A stretch of 64,000 nucleotides of DNA. Source: Halomarina halobia (lineage in GTDB: Archaea; Halobacteriota; Halobacteria; Halobacteriales; Haloarculaceae). Positions 1 to 8,731 of the stretch are shown here, in pieces (the stretch's first letter is position 1; each line of letters opens with the position of its first letter). The stretch is from positions 62,001 through 126,000 of the forward strand of contig NZ_CP119993.1 of NCBI RefSeq assembly GCF_029338575.1, in the 5' to 3' direction. The notes beneath the pieces were generated by a model, which had not been told where the DNA came from, did not search any database, and was given only the letters and a program-made list of their open reading frames with translations. Both the position numbers and the translations under genes were made by a program.

Positions 1-219
1 GGGCTCGCACCGTTCATCGTACGTGACGTCGAGAACATCATTACGACCCTGAACGAGGAGGAGGGGCTCACGATCTTCCTGGTCGAGCAGAACGTCGTCA
101 TGGCGATGGACGTGAGCGACCGCCACTACTTCATCGACCAGGGGAGCATCGTCGACGAGATGACGCCGAACGAACTCCGGGCGAGCCCCGATCTCCGCAA
201 GAAGTACCTGAGCGTTTGA
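1..219 (+). CDS. livF: LivF-type ABC transporter ATPase, C-terminal part (5' end outside window)
   Basis: The reading frame is open from base 1 and ends at TGA 217-219, so only the last 72 residues are seen. They read like the end of a branched-chain amino acid type ABC ATPase: the H-loop stretch IFLVEQNV, then a 'DRHYFIDQGSIV' strand and a terminal 'LRKKYLSV'. The second LivF in this window (59383-60099) has the same order (ILLVEQNV, 'DYGYVIDEGEI', 'IKSRYLALG'). The catalytic Walker and signature motifs lie outside the window. The TGA stop is also the first three bases of the transposon-end sequence TGACGTCCTCC, so the insertion may have supplied the stop codon. The C-terminus is near normal length, so function is probably retained. 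Confidence 0.85.
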   Translation, partial: GLAPFIVRDVENIITTLNEEEGLTIFLVEQNVVMAMDVSDRHYFIDQGSIVDEMTPNELRASPDLRKKYLSV

Positions 220-530
<311 letters not shown>

Positions 531-555
531 ACAGGTCATAGCGCGGCTTTTCCGA

Positions 556-975
556 TCACTTCTCGCCGTCTACGGGGTTGCCCGCTTCGTCGACCGTGTA
601 CGTGTCTCCGTTGATGATCGCCGGCGAGTGGATGAACATGGCCCGGAACGTCTCGCCGGCGTCGCCGGGGTTGCGCGGATAGTGCGGAACACCCGGCGGG
701 ATGAACACGAGATGCTCGTTCGCGTGGCAGGGGACTGGCTCGCCCTCGATGACGATCTCCCCCTCGCCTTCGAGTCCGTAGAAGGTCTCGCCACTGTAGC
801 GATGGACGTGGCGAGTAACGCTCTCGCCCGGTTCGACGTGGATGATACCCTGGTCGAACATCTGCGCGTCATCGCGGTCCTTGGCGTTCATCAGGAACTG
901 AATGCCGATGCCGAGTCTGTCGTCGATCGGTTGTTCACCGACCTCGTAGAGGTGGTAGGGTCTGGAGTGATCCAT
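556..975 (-). CDS. Small cupin-domain protein
   Basis: 139 residues, a single cupin barrel. Cupin motif 1 is seen as 'GESVTRHVHRYSGETFYGLEG' spread over residues 50-70 (metal-ligand type His-x-His with a following Glu) and motif 2 as 'FIPPGVPHYPRNPG' with its His at about residue 100. Such stand-alone cupins bind a divalent metal and act as small dioxygenases, isomerases or ligand sensors. The substrate cannot be read from sequence. The gene lies alone, divergent from the ThDP enzyme at 1121. A TATA-like 'TTTTTTATCTA' sits about 25 bases upstream of the ATG on the - strand. Confidence 0.75.
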   Translation of the reverse strand: MDHSRPYHLYEVGEQPIDDRLGIGIQFLMNAKDRDDAQMFDQGIIHVEPGESVTRHVHRYSGETFYGLEGEGEIVIEGEPVPCHANEHLVFIPPGVPHYPRNPGDAGETFRAMFIHSPAIINGDTYTVDEAGNPVDGEK

Positions 976-1085
976 TCCACGTCACTCCAGAGCGGGAGTA
1001 GATAAAAAAGCTCAGGCCCCTCTATCGACTCGTCCTCGCGAACGTATTCGGGCGTAATCGCGCCTTACCCGCCTTCGAGCACCGA

Positions 1086-1095
1086 AAAAATAATA
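1086..1095 (+). promoter_or_regulatory. TATA box of the ThDP-enzyme gene
   Basis: AAAAATAATA is centred 30 bases before ATG 1121. This is the normal distance for a leaderless haloarchaeal transcript and supports starting at 1121 rather than at the in-frame TTG 1112. Confidence 0.6.
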
Positions 1096-1120
1096 CGTCG
1101 TCCAGCAACAATTGCTCTGG

Positions 1121-2806
1121 ATGGCAACCACTCACACGGGAGCTCGCATAGCAGCCAGAACCTTGTCCGAGTTGACCGAACGGGTGTACGGTCTCTGTGG
1201 TGGACACGTCCAGCCGATCTGGGACGAGATCGCGGACACTGACGCCGATCTCGTGGACGTGCGCGACGAGCGTGCGGCCGTCCACGCGGCCCACGCCCAC
1301 GCCGAAGTCACGGGCGAGTTGGGCGTGGCGATGGTCACCGCGGGGCCGGGTTTTACGAACGCGGTGACGGGAATCGCTAACGCCCACACGTCGGGTGTAC
1401 CGGTACTCGTCGTGACCGGTCGACCGCCAATTCCGCAATTCGATCGTGGAGCACTGCAGGGGACCCCTCACCGGGCCATAGCGGACGCCATAACGGTAGC
1501 GGACCGAACAGCGTTCGAACCGGATCGGATCCGGGACCACCTGGTCGAGGCCGCTGGCGCGGCGCTCGACGAGCGAGCGCCCGCGGTCGTCGAGGTCCCC
1601 ACCGACGTGCTGCGCGATGTTGGACGGGCGAACTTCCAGCGACCCGTCCCGACCGGACCTCACGACACGAGTGCCGACGGGGACGCACTCGACCGGGCTG
1701 CTACGATCTTGAACGAGGCCGAGCGGCCGGCGGTCGTGCTGGGCCGCGGCGCGCGCGCCGCGGCGGCGGAGGTCCGATCGTTCGTCGCCGCGGCGCAGTT
1801 ACCGGTCCTCACGACCGCCGGTAGCAAGGGCGTCGTCTCCGGGTCGAACGAGTACTGCGTTCCGGGTGCCCGAGGGGACGTCATGGCGCAGGCGGACACG
1901 CTCCTCCTGCTGGGCAAGCGAATGGATTTCACGCTCGGGTACGCGAGTCCGGCCGTCTTCGAGGACACGGCGTTCATTCAGGTCGACGTCGATTCCGGAG
2001 CCCTCCGGAAGAACAGGACGCCGGACGTCGCGATCAAGGGAACCGTCGCTTCGGCGGTCCCCGGGCTCGAAGCGCGGATCGACGGGCCGGTCGCCAGTGC
2101 GACCTGGGTCGAGGAGGTACGGGACACTCACGCGGAGCGCGCACGGAGACTCGCCGATCGGAAGCGGGCCGACGCCGAGCCACTCCACCCGTATCGGGTC
2201 TGCGGTGCCATAGAGCGCGCACTGGGCGACGACACCGTCATCGTGTGCGACGGCGGCGACGCGCTGTCGTTCGGTCGAGTGGCGTTAGCGGCGTCCGGTC
2301 CGGGGCGCTACCTCGACCCCGGACCGCTCGGCTGTCTGGGTGTCGGCGTCCCGTTCGCCATCGGCGCCTCGCTCGCCCGCCCGGAGGCGGACGTCGTCTG
2401 CTTCACCGGCGACGGCTCGCTCGGGTTCAATCTCGCTGACATCGAGACCGCGGTCCGTGAGGACGCCGACGTAGCCATCGTGGTGGCGAACAACGCCGGA
2501 TGGAACATCGAGCGCTACGATCAGGTCGAGAACTACGGTCGCGAGGTCGGCGTCCGCCTCGAGAACGTGGCGTACGACGAGGTCGCGGAGGCGATGGGTG
2601 CCCGTGGGCTGTCCGTTTCCGGCGTGGCGGACCTCGACCGGGCCGTCGAGACCGCCATAGATCGGGACGGCCCGGTCGTGGTCGACGTTCCCGTCGACCC
2701 GGACGTCGTCAGTCCGGACGCTGCAAACGGGCTCGCACGCGTCCCGGACTACCAGCCCCTCGATCTCTGGGACAGACTAGAGCGCGAATATCGCGCAGCG
2801 AAGTGA
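1121..2806 (+). CDS. Thiamine-diphosphate-dependent lyase/synthase (acetolactate synthase / 2-hydroxyacyl-CoA lyase superfamily)
   Basis: 561 residues from ATG 1121, with the three-domain layout of the ThDP decarboxylase superfamily. The N-terminal Pyr domain carries the cofactor-activating Glu (E50, 'VDVRDERAAVHAA') and 'VTAGPGFTNAVTGIANA'. The middle domain has 'LLLGKRMDF'. The C-terminal PP domain has the ThDP motif GDGS (about 430) followed by the paired Asn in 'VVANNAGWN'. Family members carboligate or cleave 2-keto or 2-hydroxyacyl substrates. The adjacent CoA ligase and hydroxyisobutyryl-CoA mutase suggest a 2-hydroxyacyl-CoA lyase, such as one cleaving 2-hydroxyisobutyryl-CoA to acetone and formyl-CoA. 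That is an inference from neighbours. A plain acetolactate-synthase-like role is the alternative. Confidence 0.75.
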   Translation: MATTHTGARIAARTLSELTERVYGLCGGHVQPIWDEIADTDADLVDVRDERAAVHAAHAHAEVTGELGVAMVTAGPGFTNAVTGIANAHTSGVPVLVVTGRPPIPQFDRGALQGTPHRAIADAITVADRTAFEPDRIRDHLVEAAGAALDERAPAVVEVPTDVLRDVGRANFQRPVPTGPHDTSADGDALDRAATILNEAERPAVVLGRGARAAAAEVRSFVAAAQLPVLTTAGSKGVVSGSNEYCVPGARGDVMAQADTLLLLGKRMDFTLGYASPAVFEDTAFIQVDVDSGALRKNRTPDVAIKGTVASAVPGLEARIDGPVASATWVEEVRDTHAERARRLADRKRADAEPLHPYRVCGAIERALGDDTVIVCDGGDALSFGRVALAASGPGRYLDPGPLGCLGVGVPFAIGASLARPEADVVCFTGDGSLGFNLADIETAVREDADVAIVVANNAGWNIERYDQVENYGREVGVRLENVAYDEVAEAMGARGLSVSGVADLDRAVETAIDRDGPVVVDVPVDPDVVSPDAANGLARVPDYQPLDLWDRLEREYRAAK

Positions 2807-2972
2807 GTTCCCGACCGAAACTGCGACGGACGGCGTTTCCGGTGGTGGGACGCGGTTCGTCCCGCGCCCTGGGACGATCCGTCCGTAGAGTGATCGAGTC
2901 GCTGTAGACGGAACGCGCGAGTCGTGTCGCCTCGGTGCGTGTTACTCTGACACTTGGTAGCTCATGCGAAAC

Positions 2973-2980
2973 CTATATCA
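2973..2980 (+). promoter_or_regulatory. TATA box that decides the CoA-ligase start
   Basis: CTATATCA is centred about 27 bases before GTG 3004. It lies inside the longer open frame from GTG 2935, so a transcript from it would begin at 3004, making 3004 the likely leaderless start. Confidence 0.5.
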
Positions 2981-3003
2981 TAGTCGAGTGGGATACTCCG
3001 CGT

Positions 3004-4404
3004 GTGATATCTTGGCCGCCGACAGAGATCGGGAAACCGATCCCTGCTTCAGACAGCGAGTACTGGGAGAGGGACCAAGAGACCCGTCCACCGGACGAAC
3101 GACGGACGGTGATACTCGAGAAGATAAACGAGCAAGTCAGGTACGCCTACGAAAACAGTGGGTTCTACCGGGAGTACTACGAGGACGTCGACGTCGATCC
3201 GACCGATATCACCTCGTTCGAGGAGTTCCGGGAGTTGCCAGTATTGACGAACGAGGCCATCAAGAGGGAGCAGAAGGAGCATCCCCCGTTCGGGCGATTC
3301 CTCTGCATCGACGAGAACGGGATCGAACGTATCTACGGCACGTCCGGGACGACCGGACGACCGAAGGTGTTCGGCATCGGGGCCGGGGACTGGGATCGAA
3401 TCGCCGAGTGGCACGCCCAGATCCTCTGGAGTATCGGTTTACGACCGGACGATCGCGTCATCATCACCAGTCCGTTCATCCAGTATCTCGGTTCGTGGGG
3501 TGCGCTTCAGGGCGTCGACCGGCTCGGCTGCTCGACGTTCCCGTTCGGTGCCGGCATGGAAGGCCAGACGGAACAGGCGGTCGAATGGATCGCCGATCTC
3601 CGTCCCGACGCGCTCTACGGAACGCCGTCGTACGCGATTTATCTCGGAGAGACGGCGGAGGAGAAGGGGTACGACCCCACCGAGGACTTCGAGTTCAAAG
3701 TCATGTTCTTCTCGGGGGAACCGGGTGCGAGCGTTCCCTCGACGCGCAGACGGATCGAGACGCTGTTCGACTGCACGGTCATCGACCAGGGGAGCATGGC
3801 CGAGATGACACCGTGGATGTCGAACTCGGGCTGCCGACATCTCGAAAACGGAATGCACGTCTGGCAGGACATCGTGTACACGGAACTGCTCGACCCGGAG
3901 ACGGAAGCGTTCCTCGAGTACGGAGAGGAGGGAGTCCCGACGTACACGCACCTCGAGCGGACGTCCCAGCCGATGATCCGCCTGTGGAGTGGGGACATCT
4001 CCTACTGGGAGAGCCCCGAGGAGACGGACTGTGAGTGTGGGCGGACGTATCCGACGCTTCCGAGGGGCGTGTACGGCCGGGTCGACGATATGCTGGTCAT
4101 CCGTGGGAAAAACGTCTTCCCCTCCCAGATCGAGGATCGGCTCCACGCCCTCGACGCGTTCGGCGACGAGTTCCGCGTCGTCGTCGAGAACGAGGAGGCG
4201 CTCGATACCCTCGAGCTCGTCGTCGAACGGGACGAAGACAGCGACGTGGAAGACGACGAGTTTCGCGCCCTCGTCCGCAGGTCGATCAAGGCCGAGATCG
4301 GCCTCAGCCCGAACGTGACAGTCGTAAAAAAGGGTACGCTTGAGCGAACACAGTTCAAGGCGGATCGGGTGGAAGACAGACGAAAGATCCCGGTCGATAT
4401 CTGA
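3004..4404 (+). CDS. PaaK-like AMP-forming acyl-CoA ligase
   Basis: 466 residues from GTG 3004 (an in-frame GTG at 2935 would add 23 unlikely residues). This is phenylacetate-CoA ligase-like: the adenylation P-loop 'YGTSGTTGRPK' is at about residue 111, the acid-binding/AMP region 'DQGSMAEMTPWMSNSGC' lies mid-protein, and the hinge 'YGRVDDMLVIRGKNVFPSQ' precedes a small ACT-like C-terminal lid. It would activate a carboxylate as acyl-AMP and transfer it to CoA in the cytoplasm. It stands 14 bases upstream of the B12 mutase subunit and likely shares its transcript, so it is a good candidate for the 2-hydroxyisobutyrate-CoA ligase of this cluster. The true substrate is not visible in the sequence. 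The '-CECGRTYP-' motif may bind a metal. Confidence 0.8.
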   Translation: MISWPPTEIGKPIPASDSEYWERDQETRPPDERRTVILEKINEQVRYAYENSGFYREYYEDVDVDPTDITSFEEFRELPVLTNEAIKREQKEHPPFGRFLCIDENGIERIYGTSGTTGRPKVFGIGAGDWDRIAEWHAQILWSIGLRPDDRVIITSPFIQYLGSWGALQGVDRLGCSTFPFGAGMEGQTEQAVEWIADLRPDALYGTPSYAIYLGETAEEKGYDPTEDFEFKVMFFSGEPGASVPSTRRRIETLFDCTVIDQGSMAEMTPWMSNSGCRHLENGMHVWQDIVYTELLDPETEAFLEYGEEGVPTYTHLERTSQPMIRLWSGDISYWESPEETDCECGRTYPTLPRGVYGRVDDMLVIRGKNVFPSQIEDRLHALDAFGDEFRVVVENEEALDTLELVVERDEDSDVEDDEFRALVRRSIKAEIGLSPNVTVVKKGTLERTQFKADRVEDRRKIPVDI

Positions 4405-4418
4405 GAGGAAATCACGAC

Positions 4419-6209
4419 ATGAGCCCGCAAACACGAGACGACGAAAAGGAGTCCCCGTTGGACGAAGCGACGGGGATGTACGATCCGGACGAGCAGCGGA
4501 CCGCCTCGATGTTCGACGAACACCGACTCAGGGAGTTCGTCGAGGCATACGATAGCTGGGAGGGCGGTACGCTCGAAGAGTGGCTGGAGAGCCATCCCGA
4601 GCGTCGGGAGATGTTCAAGACGCTCTCGGGATACGAACGCAAGCGCCTCTATACGCCCAAAGACCTCGAGAACCTCGATTACGAGAGTGACCTCGGGTTC
4701 CCGGGGGATCCACCGTTCACGCGCGGTCCGTATCCCACGATGTACCGGGGACGCCTGTGGACCCACCGCCAGATCGCGGGGTTCGAAACCGCCGTGGAGA
4801 CCAACGAGCGGTACAAGTACCTCCTGGAGGCTGGACAGACGGGGTTGTCGACCGACTTCGATCACCCCACACTGACCGGGTACGACTCCGACGATTCCCA
4901 CTCGGAGGGTGAGGTCGGCCGCATCGGCGTCGCCATCGACACGCTCGCCGACGTCGAGGACCTGTTCGAGGATATCCCGCTCGACGAGGTCTCGACGAGT
5001 ATGACGATCAACTCCCCCGCACCGATCATGCTCGCTTTCTACGTCGCGCTGGCCGACAAGCGCGGCGTCGATCGAGAGAAACTCCGCGGGACCATCCAGA
5101 ACTCGATCTTCAAGGAGTTCATCGCGCAGAAGACGTTCGCGCTCCCGCCGCGTCCCAACATCGAGATCGTCAAGGACGTCATGGAGTACTGCACCGAGGA
5201 GGTGCCGAACTGGTACTGGGCGAACGTCAGCGGCTATCACACCCGGGAAGCCGGCGGTTCGGCGGCCCAGGAGGCGGCGTTCACGCTCGGCGCGGGGATG
5301 GGCTACGTCGACGCCGGCATCGAGCGCGGGCTCGATCCCGACGACTTCGTCCCTCGCATGTCGTTCTTCTTCGTCTCGCAGACGGACTTCTTCGAGGAGA
5401 TCGCGAAGTTCCGAGCGGTCCGGCGCATCTGGGCGCGGATCATGGAAGAGCGCTACGGCGTCGAGACTGACGCCGCAAAGCGGATGCGCTATCACGTTCA
5501 GACGGCCGGCGAGAGCCTCACCGCAAAGCAACCCATGGTCAACATCGTGCGGACGACGATTCAGGCGATGGCGGCGGTGTTGGGGGGGTGCCAGTCGCTG
5601 CACACGAACGGATACGACGAGGCGCTGTCGATCCCGAGCGAGGACGCGATGCGCATCGCGATCCGCACGCAGCAGGTCATCGCCCACGAGAGTGGTATCA
5701 GCGAAACGATCGATCCAGTGGGCGGGAGCTACTACGTCGAGAGGGCGACCCGGGACATGGAGGAACGGATCCTCGAGTATCTCACGGACATCGAGGAGAT
5801 GGGCGACGGAAACATGAAAGAAGGCATGCTTCAGGGCATCGAAAGCGGCTACTTCGAACAGGAGATCGTCGACTCCTCCTATCAGTGGGAGAAGCGCAAA
5901 ACGCGGGGCGAGTTGAAGAAAGTCGGCGTCAACTGCTACACCGAGGGTGGCGATGCGGCGGACGTCGAGCTGTTCACGGCCGATCCCGCGACCGAGGAAC
6001 GTCAGATCGAGCGGCTGCGAGCGGTGAGAGACGAGCGGGACGAGGAAGCGGTCGACGCGAAGATCGGGGCGCTACGGGACGCCGTCGAGAACGACGAAAA
6101 CATCATGCCGTATCTGGTGGACGCCGCGAAGGTCTACGCCACCGAGGGCGAAATGATGGGCGTGCTTCGTGAGAAGTACGGCACCTACGAAGACCCCGGG
6201 GTGTTCTGA
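4419..6209 (+). CDS. hcmA: 2-Hydroxyisobutyryl-CoA mutase, large (substrate-binding) subunit
   Basis: 596 residues, the TIM-barrel half of a coenzyme-B12 acyl-CoA mutase without the C-terminal B12 domain. Residues that define substrate class can be aligned with P. shermanii methylmalonyl-CoA mutase: Tyr89 is Ile119 here ('THRQIAGF'), Ala116 is Asp146 ('GLSTDFDHPT') and Arg207 is Gln237 ('FKEFIAQK'), all at a constant offset of 30. The Ile/Asp pair, spaced 27 apart, is the signature of 2-hydroxyisobutyryl-CoA mutase (Ile90/Asp117 in Aquincola HcmA). Loss of Arg207 excludes a dicarboxylic substrate. Expected reaction: 2-hydroxyisobutyryl-CoA to 3-hydroxybutyryl-CoA. A GAGAGG lies 14-20 bases before the ATG. 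The small subunit starts one base after this stop. The N-terminus is about 30 residues longer than the bacterial HcmA. Confidence 0.88.
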   Translation: MSPQTRDDEKESPLDEATGMYDPDEQRTASMFDEHRLREFVEAYDSWEGGTLEEWLESHPERREMFKTLSGYERKRLYTPKDLENLDYESDLGFPGDPPFTRGPYPTMYRGRLWTHRQIAGFETAVETNERYKYLLEAGQTGLSTDFDHPTLTGYDSDDSHSEGEVGRIGVAIDTLADVEDLFEDIPLDEVSTSMTINSPAPIMLAFYVALADKRGVDREKLRGTIQNSIFKEFIAQKTFALPPRPNIEIVKDVMEYCTEEVPNWYWANVSGYHTREAGGSAAQEAAFTLGAGMGYVDAGIERGLDPDDFVPRMSFFFVSQTDFFEEIAKFRAVRRIWARIMEERYGVETDAAKRMRYHVQTAGESLTAKQPMVNIVRTTIQAMAAVLGGCQSLHTNGYDEALSIPSEDAMRIAIRTQQVIAHESGISETIDPVGGSYYVERATRDMEERILEYLTDIEEMGDGNMKEGMLQGIESGYFEQEIVDSSYQWEKRKTRGELKKVGVNCYTEGGDAADVELFTADPATEERQIERLRAVRDERDEEAVDAKIGALRDAVENDENIMPYLVDAAKVYATEGEMMGVLREKYGTYEDPGVF

Positions 6210-6210
6210 C

Positions 6211-6633
6211 GTGAGTTCATCACAGGATACGGGCGACTGGTCGAAGACCATCCGCGTGCTGATCGGCAAGCCCGGCCTGGACGGCCACGATCGCGGGGCG
6301 AAGGTCGTCGCTCGGGCGTTCCGCGACGCCGGCTGTGAGGTCATCTACTCCGGCCTCCGGCAATCGCCGGAGGCCATCGTTCAGACCGCGATCCAGGAGG
6401 ACGTCGACGTCCTCGGTCTGAGCATCCTGAGTGGCGCACACGACACGCTCGTCCCGAAGGTGTTGGATCGGCTGGAAGAGGGCGGTATGACGGACGTCCT
6501 CGTACTCGTCGGCGGAACGATCCCAGACCAGGACAAGCGAGAACTGCTCGACGTGGGCGTCGACAGAGTGTTCGGTCCGGATAGCGACATCAACGAGATC
6601 GTCGAGTACGTGCAGGACGAACTGGGTGAGTGA
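6211..6633 (+). CDS. hcmB: 2-Hydroxyisobutyryl-CoA mutase, small cobalamin-binding subunit
   Basis: 140 residues from GTG 6211, one base after the large-subunit TGA. It is a single Rossmann-like B12-binding domain: the base-off/His-on motif DxHxxG is D24-G-H26-D-R-G29 ('KPGLDGHDRGAK'), followed by 'LGLSILSGAHDTLVP' (cobalamin tail pocket) and 'LVGGTIPDQD' (second glycine loop). It supplies adenosylcobalamin to the barrel subunit to form a heterotetramer. The separate small subunit fits HCM and ICM-type enzymes. The longer ATG frame from 6169 overlaps the large subunit by 41 bases and adds a non-conserved leader, so GTG is preferred. Confidence 0.88.
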   Translation: MSSSQDTGDWSKTIRVLIGKPGLDGHDRGAKVVARAFRDAGCEVIYSGLRQSPEAIVQTAIQEDVDVLGLSILSGAHDTLVPKVLDRLEEGGMTDVLVLVGGTIPDQDKRELLDVGVDRVFGPDSDINEIVEYVQDELGE

Positions 6634-6642
6634 CCGATATGC

Positions 6643-7713
6643 ATGCCAAACCACGAAGTAATGACCACATCGGAGTACCCAGCCGGTGATCTAGACGGGG
6701 AGTTGGCCGGCCTCGTCGAGGGTGTCCTGGCCGGTGAGCAACTCGCCCTCTCGCGGCTCATCACGCGCATCGAAAACGGATCGCCCGACTATCAGGAGGC
6801 AGTGAAAGCACTGTACCAGCACGCGAACGGAACGCGCACCATCGGCGTCACCGGGCAGCCCGGTGCGGGGAAATCGACACTCGTCGACAAACTCGTCGAC
6901 GGGTTCCGCGAGCGCGGCCTCACCGTCGGTGTCATCGCGGTCGATCCGTCCTCGCCGTACTCGGGCGGCAGCGTGCTCGGCGATCGCGTACGTCAGGTCT
7001 CCCGTCCGGAGGATCCCGACGTGTTCTTTCGCTCGATGAGCGCCAGAGGCCACTCCGGAGGGCTCGCAGCCGCGACGTTCGACGTCATCCGCGCGATGGA
7101 CGCGTTCGGCAAGGACATCATCATCGTCGAAACAGTCGGTGCGGGCCAGAACGAAGTCGAGATCGTCCGAGCGGCGGACTCCGTCTGTCTCGTTGCGATC
7201 CCGGGCGCTGGCGACGACGTGCAGGCGAACAAGGCGGGGATCCTCGAAATCGCCGATGTCTTCGCCGTCAACAAAGCGGATCTCGATGGAGCGAGCGCGA
7301 CGGCCCAGGAACTCGCGCAGATGATTCGTATCGGGCAGGACCTGGACCGCGAAGGCGCTGACCGGACTGATGAGGCCGCAGAGTGGGTACCGAGGGTCGA
7401 GACGACGGTCGCCACGCGACGGGAGGGGATCGACGAGCTCATCGACGCCCTGAACGCCCACTACGAGCATCTCGAATCGAGCGGGGAACTCGAAGAACGA
7501 CGGGCTGCGCGGTTCGAGCAGGAAGTCGACGTCCATCTGGCGACCGAGGTCGAGGAGTTACGAACGCGGTTGCTGGCCGCCCACGGCGAACGGCTCGACG
7601 ACGAGGTGGACCCATACACCTTGGCCAGCGAACTGGCGCTTCCGTTGCGACGAGCTGTAGAGACCGAGATCGACGAGAACGACCGCTCGGAGGTAGATCG
7701 TGGATCCAGTTGA
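6643..7713 (+). CDS. meaB: MeaB/ArgK-type G-protein chaperone of the B12 mutase
   Basis: 356 residues. A helical N-terminus is followed by a SIMIBI-class GTPase domain with Walker A 'GQPGAGKS' (71-78), 'VDPSSPYSGGSVLGDR', the 'ETVGAGQNE' switch region and the base-specificity motif 'NKAD'. The C-terminal helical arm is for dimerisation. MeaB proteins gate adenosylcobalamin loading and protect B12 acyl-CoA mutases from inactivation. Its place directly after the two mutase subunits (9-base gap) marks it as the dedicated chaperone of this mutase. An internal ATG at 6661 is an alternative start. Its stop lies 14 bases inside the next gene, implying translational coupling. Confidence 0.9.
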   Translation: MPNHEVMTTSEYPAGDLDGELAGLVEGVLAGEQLALSRLITRIENGSPDYQEAVKALYQHANGTRTIGVTGQPGAGKSTLVDKLVDGFRERGLTVGVIAVDPSSPYSGGSVLGDRVRQVSRPEDPDVFFRSMSARGHSGGLAAATFDVIRAMDAFGKDIIIVETVGAGQNEVEIVRAADSVCLVAIPGAGDDVQANKAGILEIADVFAVNKADLDGASATAQELAQMIRIGQDLDREGADRTDEAAEWVPRVETTVATRREGIDELIDALNAHYEHLESSGELEERRAARFEQEVDVHLATEVEELRTRLLAAHGERLDDEVDPYTLASELALPLRRAVETEIDENDRSEVDRGSS

Positions 7714-8731
7714 ACGGCTCCACAGCTTCGTCAGCGGTTTTCACGCCACGTACTACGTGTACACGGGGGTCGAGTGCGAGTTATTCGAGGCGCTCGTCGA
7801 GCCACGGACGCCGGACGACCTGGCCGACCGTCTAGACCTGCACCGTCCGTACGTGCGACGGTTCTGCGAGGTCGGGCTCCGATGGGGATTGCTCAGTGCC
7901 GAGCCGCGATCCGACGTCGATGGAACGGGCTCCCCCGTCACCTTCCGTCTCGAGGAGGAGTTCGTCACGCCGCTGGCGAACGCGGACGCCCCTCAGTACA
8001 TGGGTGACGTGTTCAGGTTCGCCGGAACGTATCTGAGCGAGGATTACGCTGCGTACCCGGCGTACTTCGGAAGCGGCGAGGAGCGACCGTTCACCGCACG
8101 AGGCGCGGCGTTCACGGACGTCGTCGAGGGGGCTACCCGCGGACTGCAGGTCATCTTCGTCGGTAAACTGCTGCCGGAACTGCTCTCGGCGCTCGAGTCG
8201 CGGCTCTCCCGAGGCGGTCGGGTACTCGATCTCGGTTGCGGGACGGGACACCTCGCCTGCCGACTCTGCGATCGCTACCCGGACGCGGAGGTCGTCGGGC
8301 TGGATCTCGACGGGGACGCGATCGAGCGCGCGAACGAGCGAGCGGCGCGCTACGGGGTGTCCGATCGAGCCACGTTTCGGACGAAAGACGCCGTCGAGGT
8401 CGTCGGCGAGTACGACGCCGTCGTCCTCTTTATGAGCCTACACGAGATCGATCCGGACGGTCGTCGACAGCTCTTCGAGCGGTTGCGCACGGTTCTCACC
8501 GACGACGGCGTGATCGCAGCGTTCGACGAAGTGTACCCGGAGGACGACGACCAGTTCGACCTGCCCCCGTTCGTCGCGGGCGTCGAGACGCAGTGGTCGG
8601 AACTCGTCTGGGGAAACGAGGTGCCGACGCGCAGCGAGCAGCGGGAACTCCTCGCAGCCGCGGGTTGCGAGGAACGGATCAGCACGACGTTAGCGGGGCG
8701 GTTCGTGGTGTACGAGGGTGAGAGAGTATGA
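7700..8731 (+). CDS. SAM-dependent methyltransferase with N-terminal winged helix
   Basis: 343 residues from GTG 7700, overlapping the chaperone gene by 14 bases. Residues 10-75 look like the dimerisation/winged-helix domain of small-molecule O-methyltransferases. SAM motif I is 'RVLDLGCGTGHLACRL' (about 173-188), then acidic motif II 'VVGLDLDGDAIERA' and motif III-like 'YDAVVLFMSLHEI'. The substrate is unknown. Its overlap with a mutase-chaperone gene and the ATGA overlap with the next gene place it in the same transcript. A role in modifying a substrate, or in handling an unusual metabolite of this pathway, is possible, but the sequence does not decide. Confidence 0.75.
   Translation: MDPVERLHSFVSGFHATYYVYTGVECELFEALVEPRTPDDLADRLDLHRPYVRRFCEVGLRWGLLSAEPRSDVDGTGSPVTFRLEEEFVTPLANADAPQYMGDVFRFAGTYLSEDYAAYPAYFGSGEERPFTARGAAFTDVVEGATRGLQVIFVGKLLPELLSALESRLSRGGRVLDLGCGTGHLACRLCDRYPDAEVVGLDLDGDAIERANERAARYGVSDRATFRTKDAVEVVGEYDAVVLFMSLHEIDPDGRRQLFERLRTVLTDDGVIAAFDEVYPEDDDQFDLPPFVAGVETQWSELVWGNEVPTRSEQRELLAAAGCEERISTTLAGRFVVYEGERV

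Noticed and set aside
4002..5687. 561-codon antisense frame across the ligase and mutase genes
   Set aside because: Runs across two real genes on the other strand and matches no family; composition of a mirror frame.
4419..6209. Annotation as methylmalonyl-CoA mutase
   Set aside because: The residues Tyr89, Ala116 and Arg207 needed for methylmalonyl-CoA are Ile, Asp and Gln here, which fits hydroxyisobutyryl-CoA.
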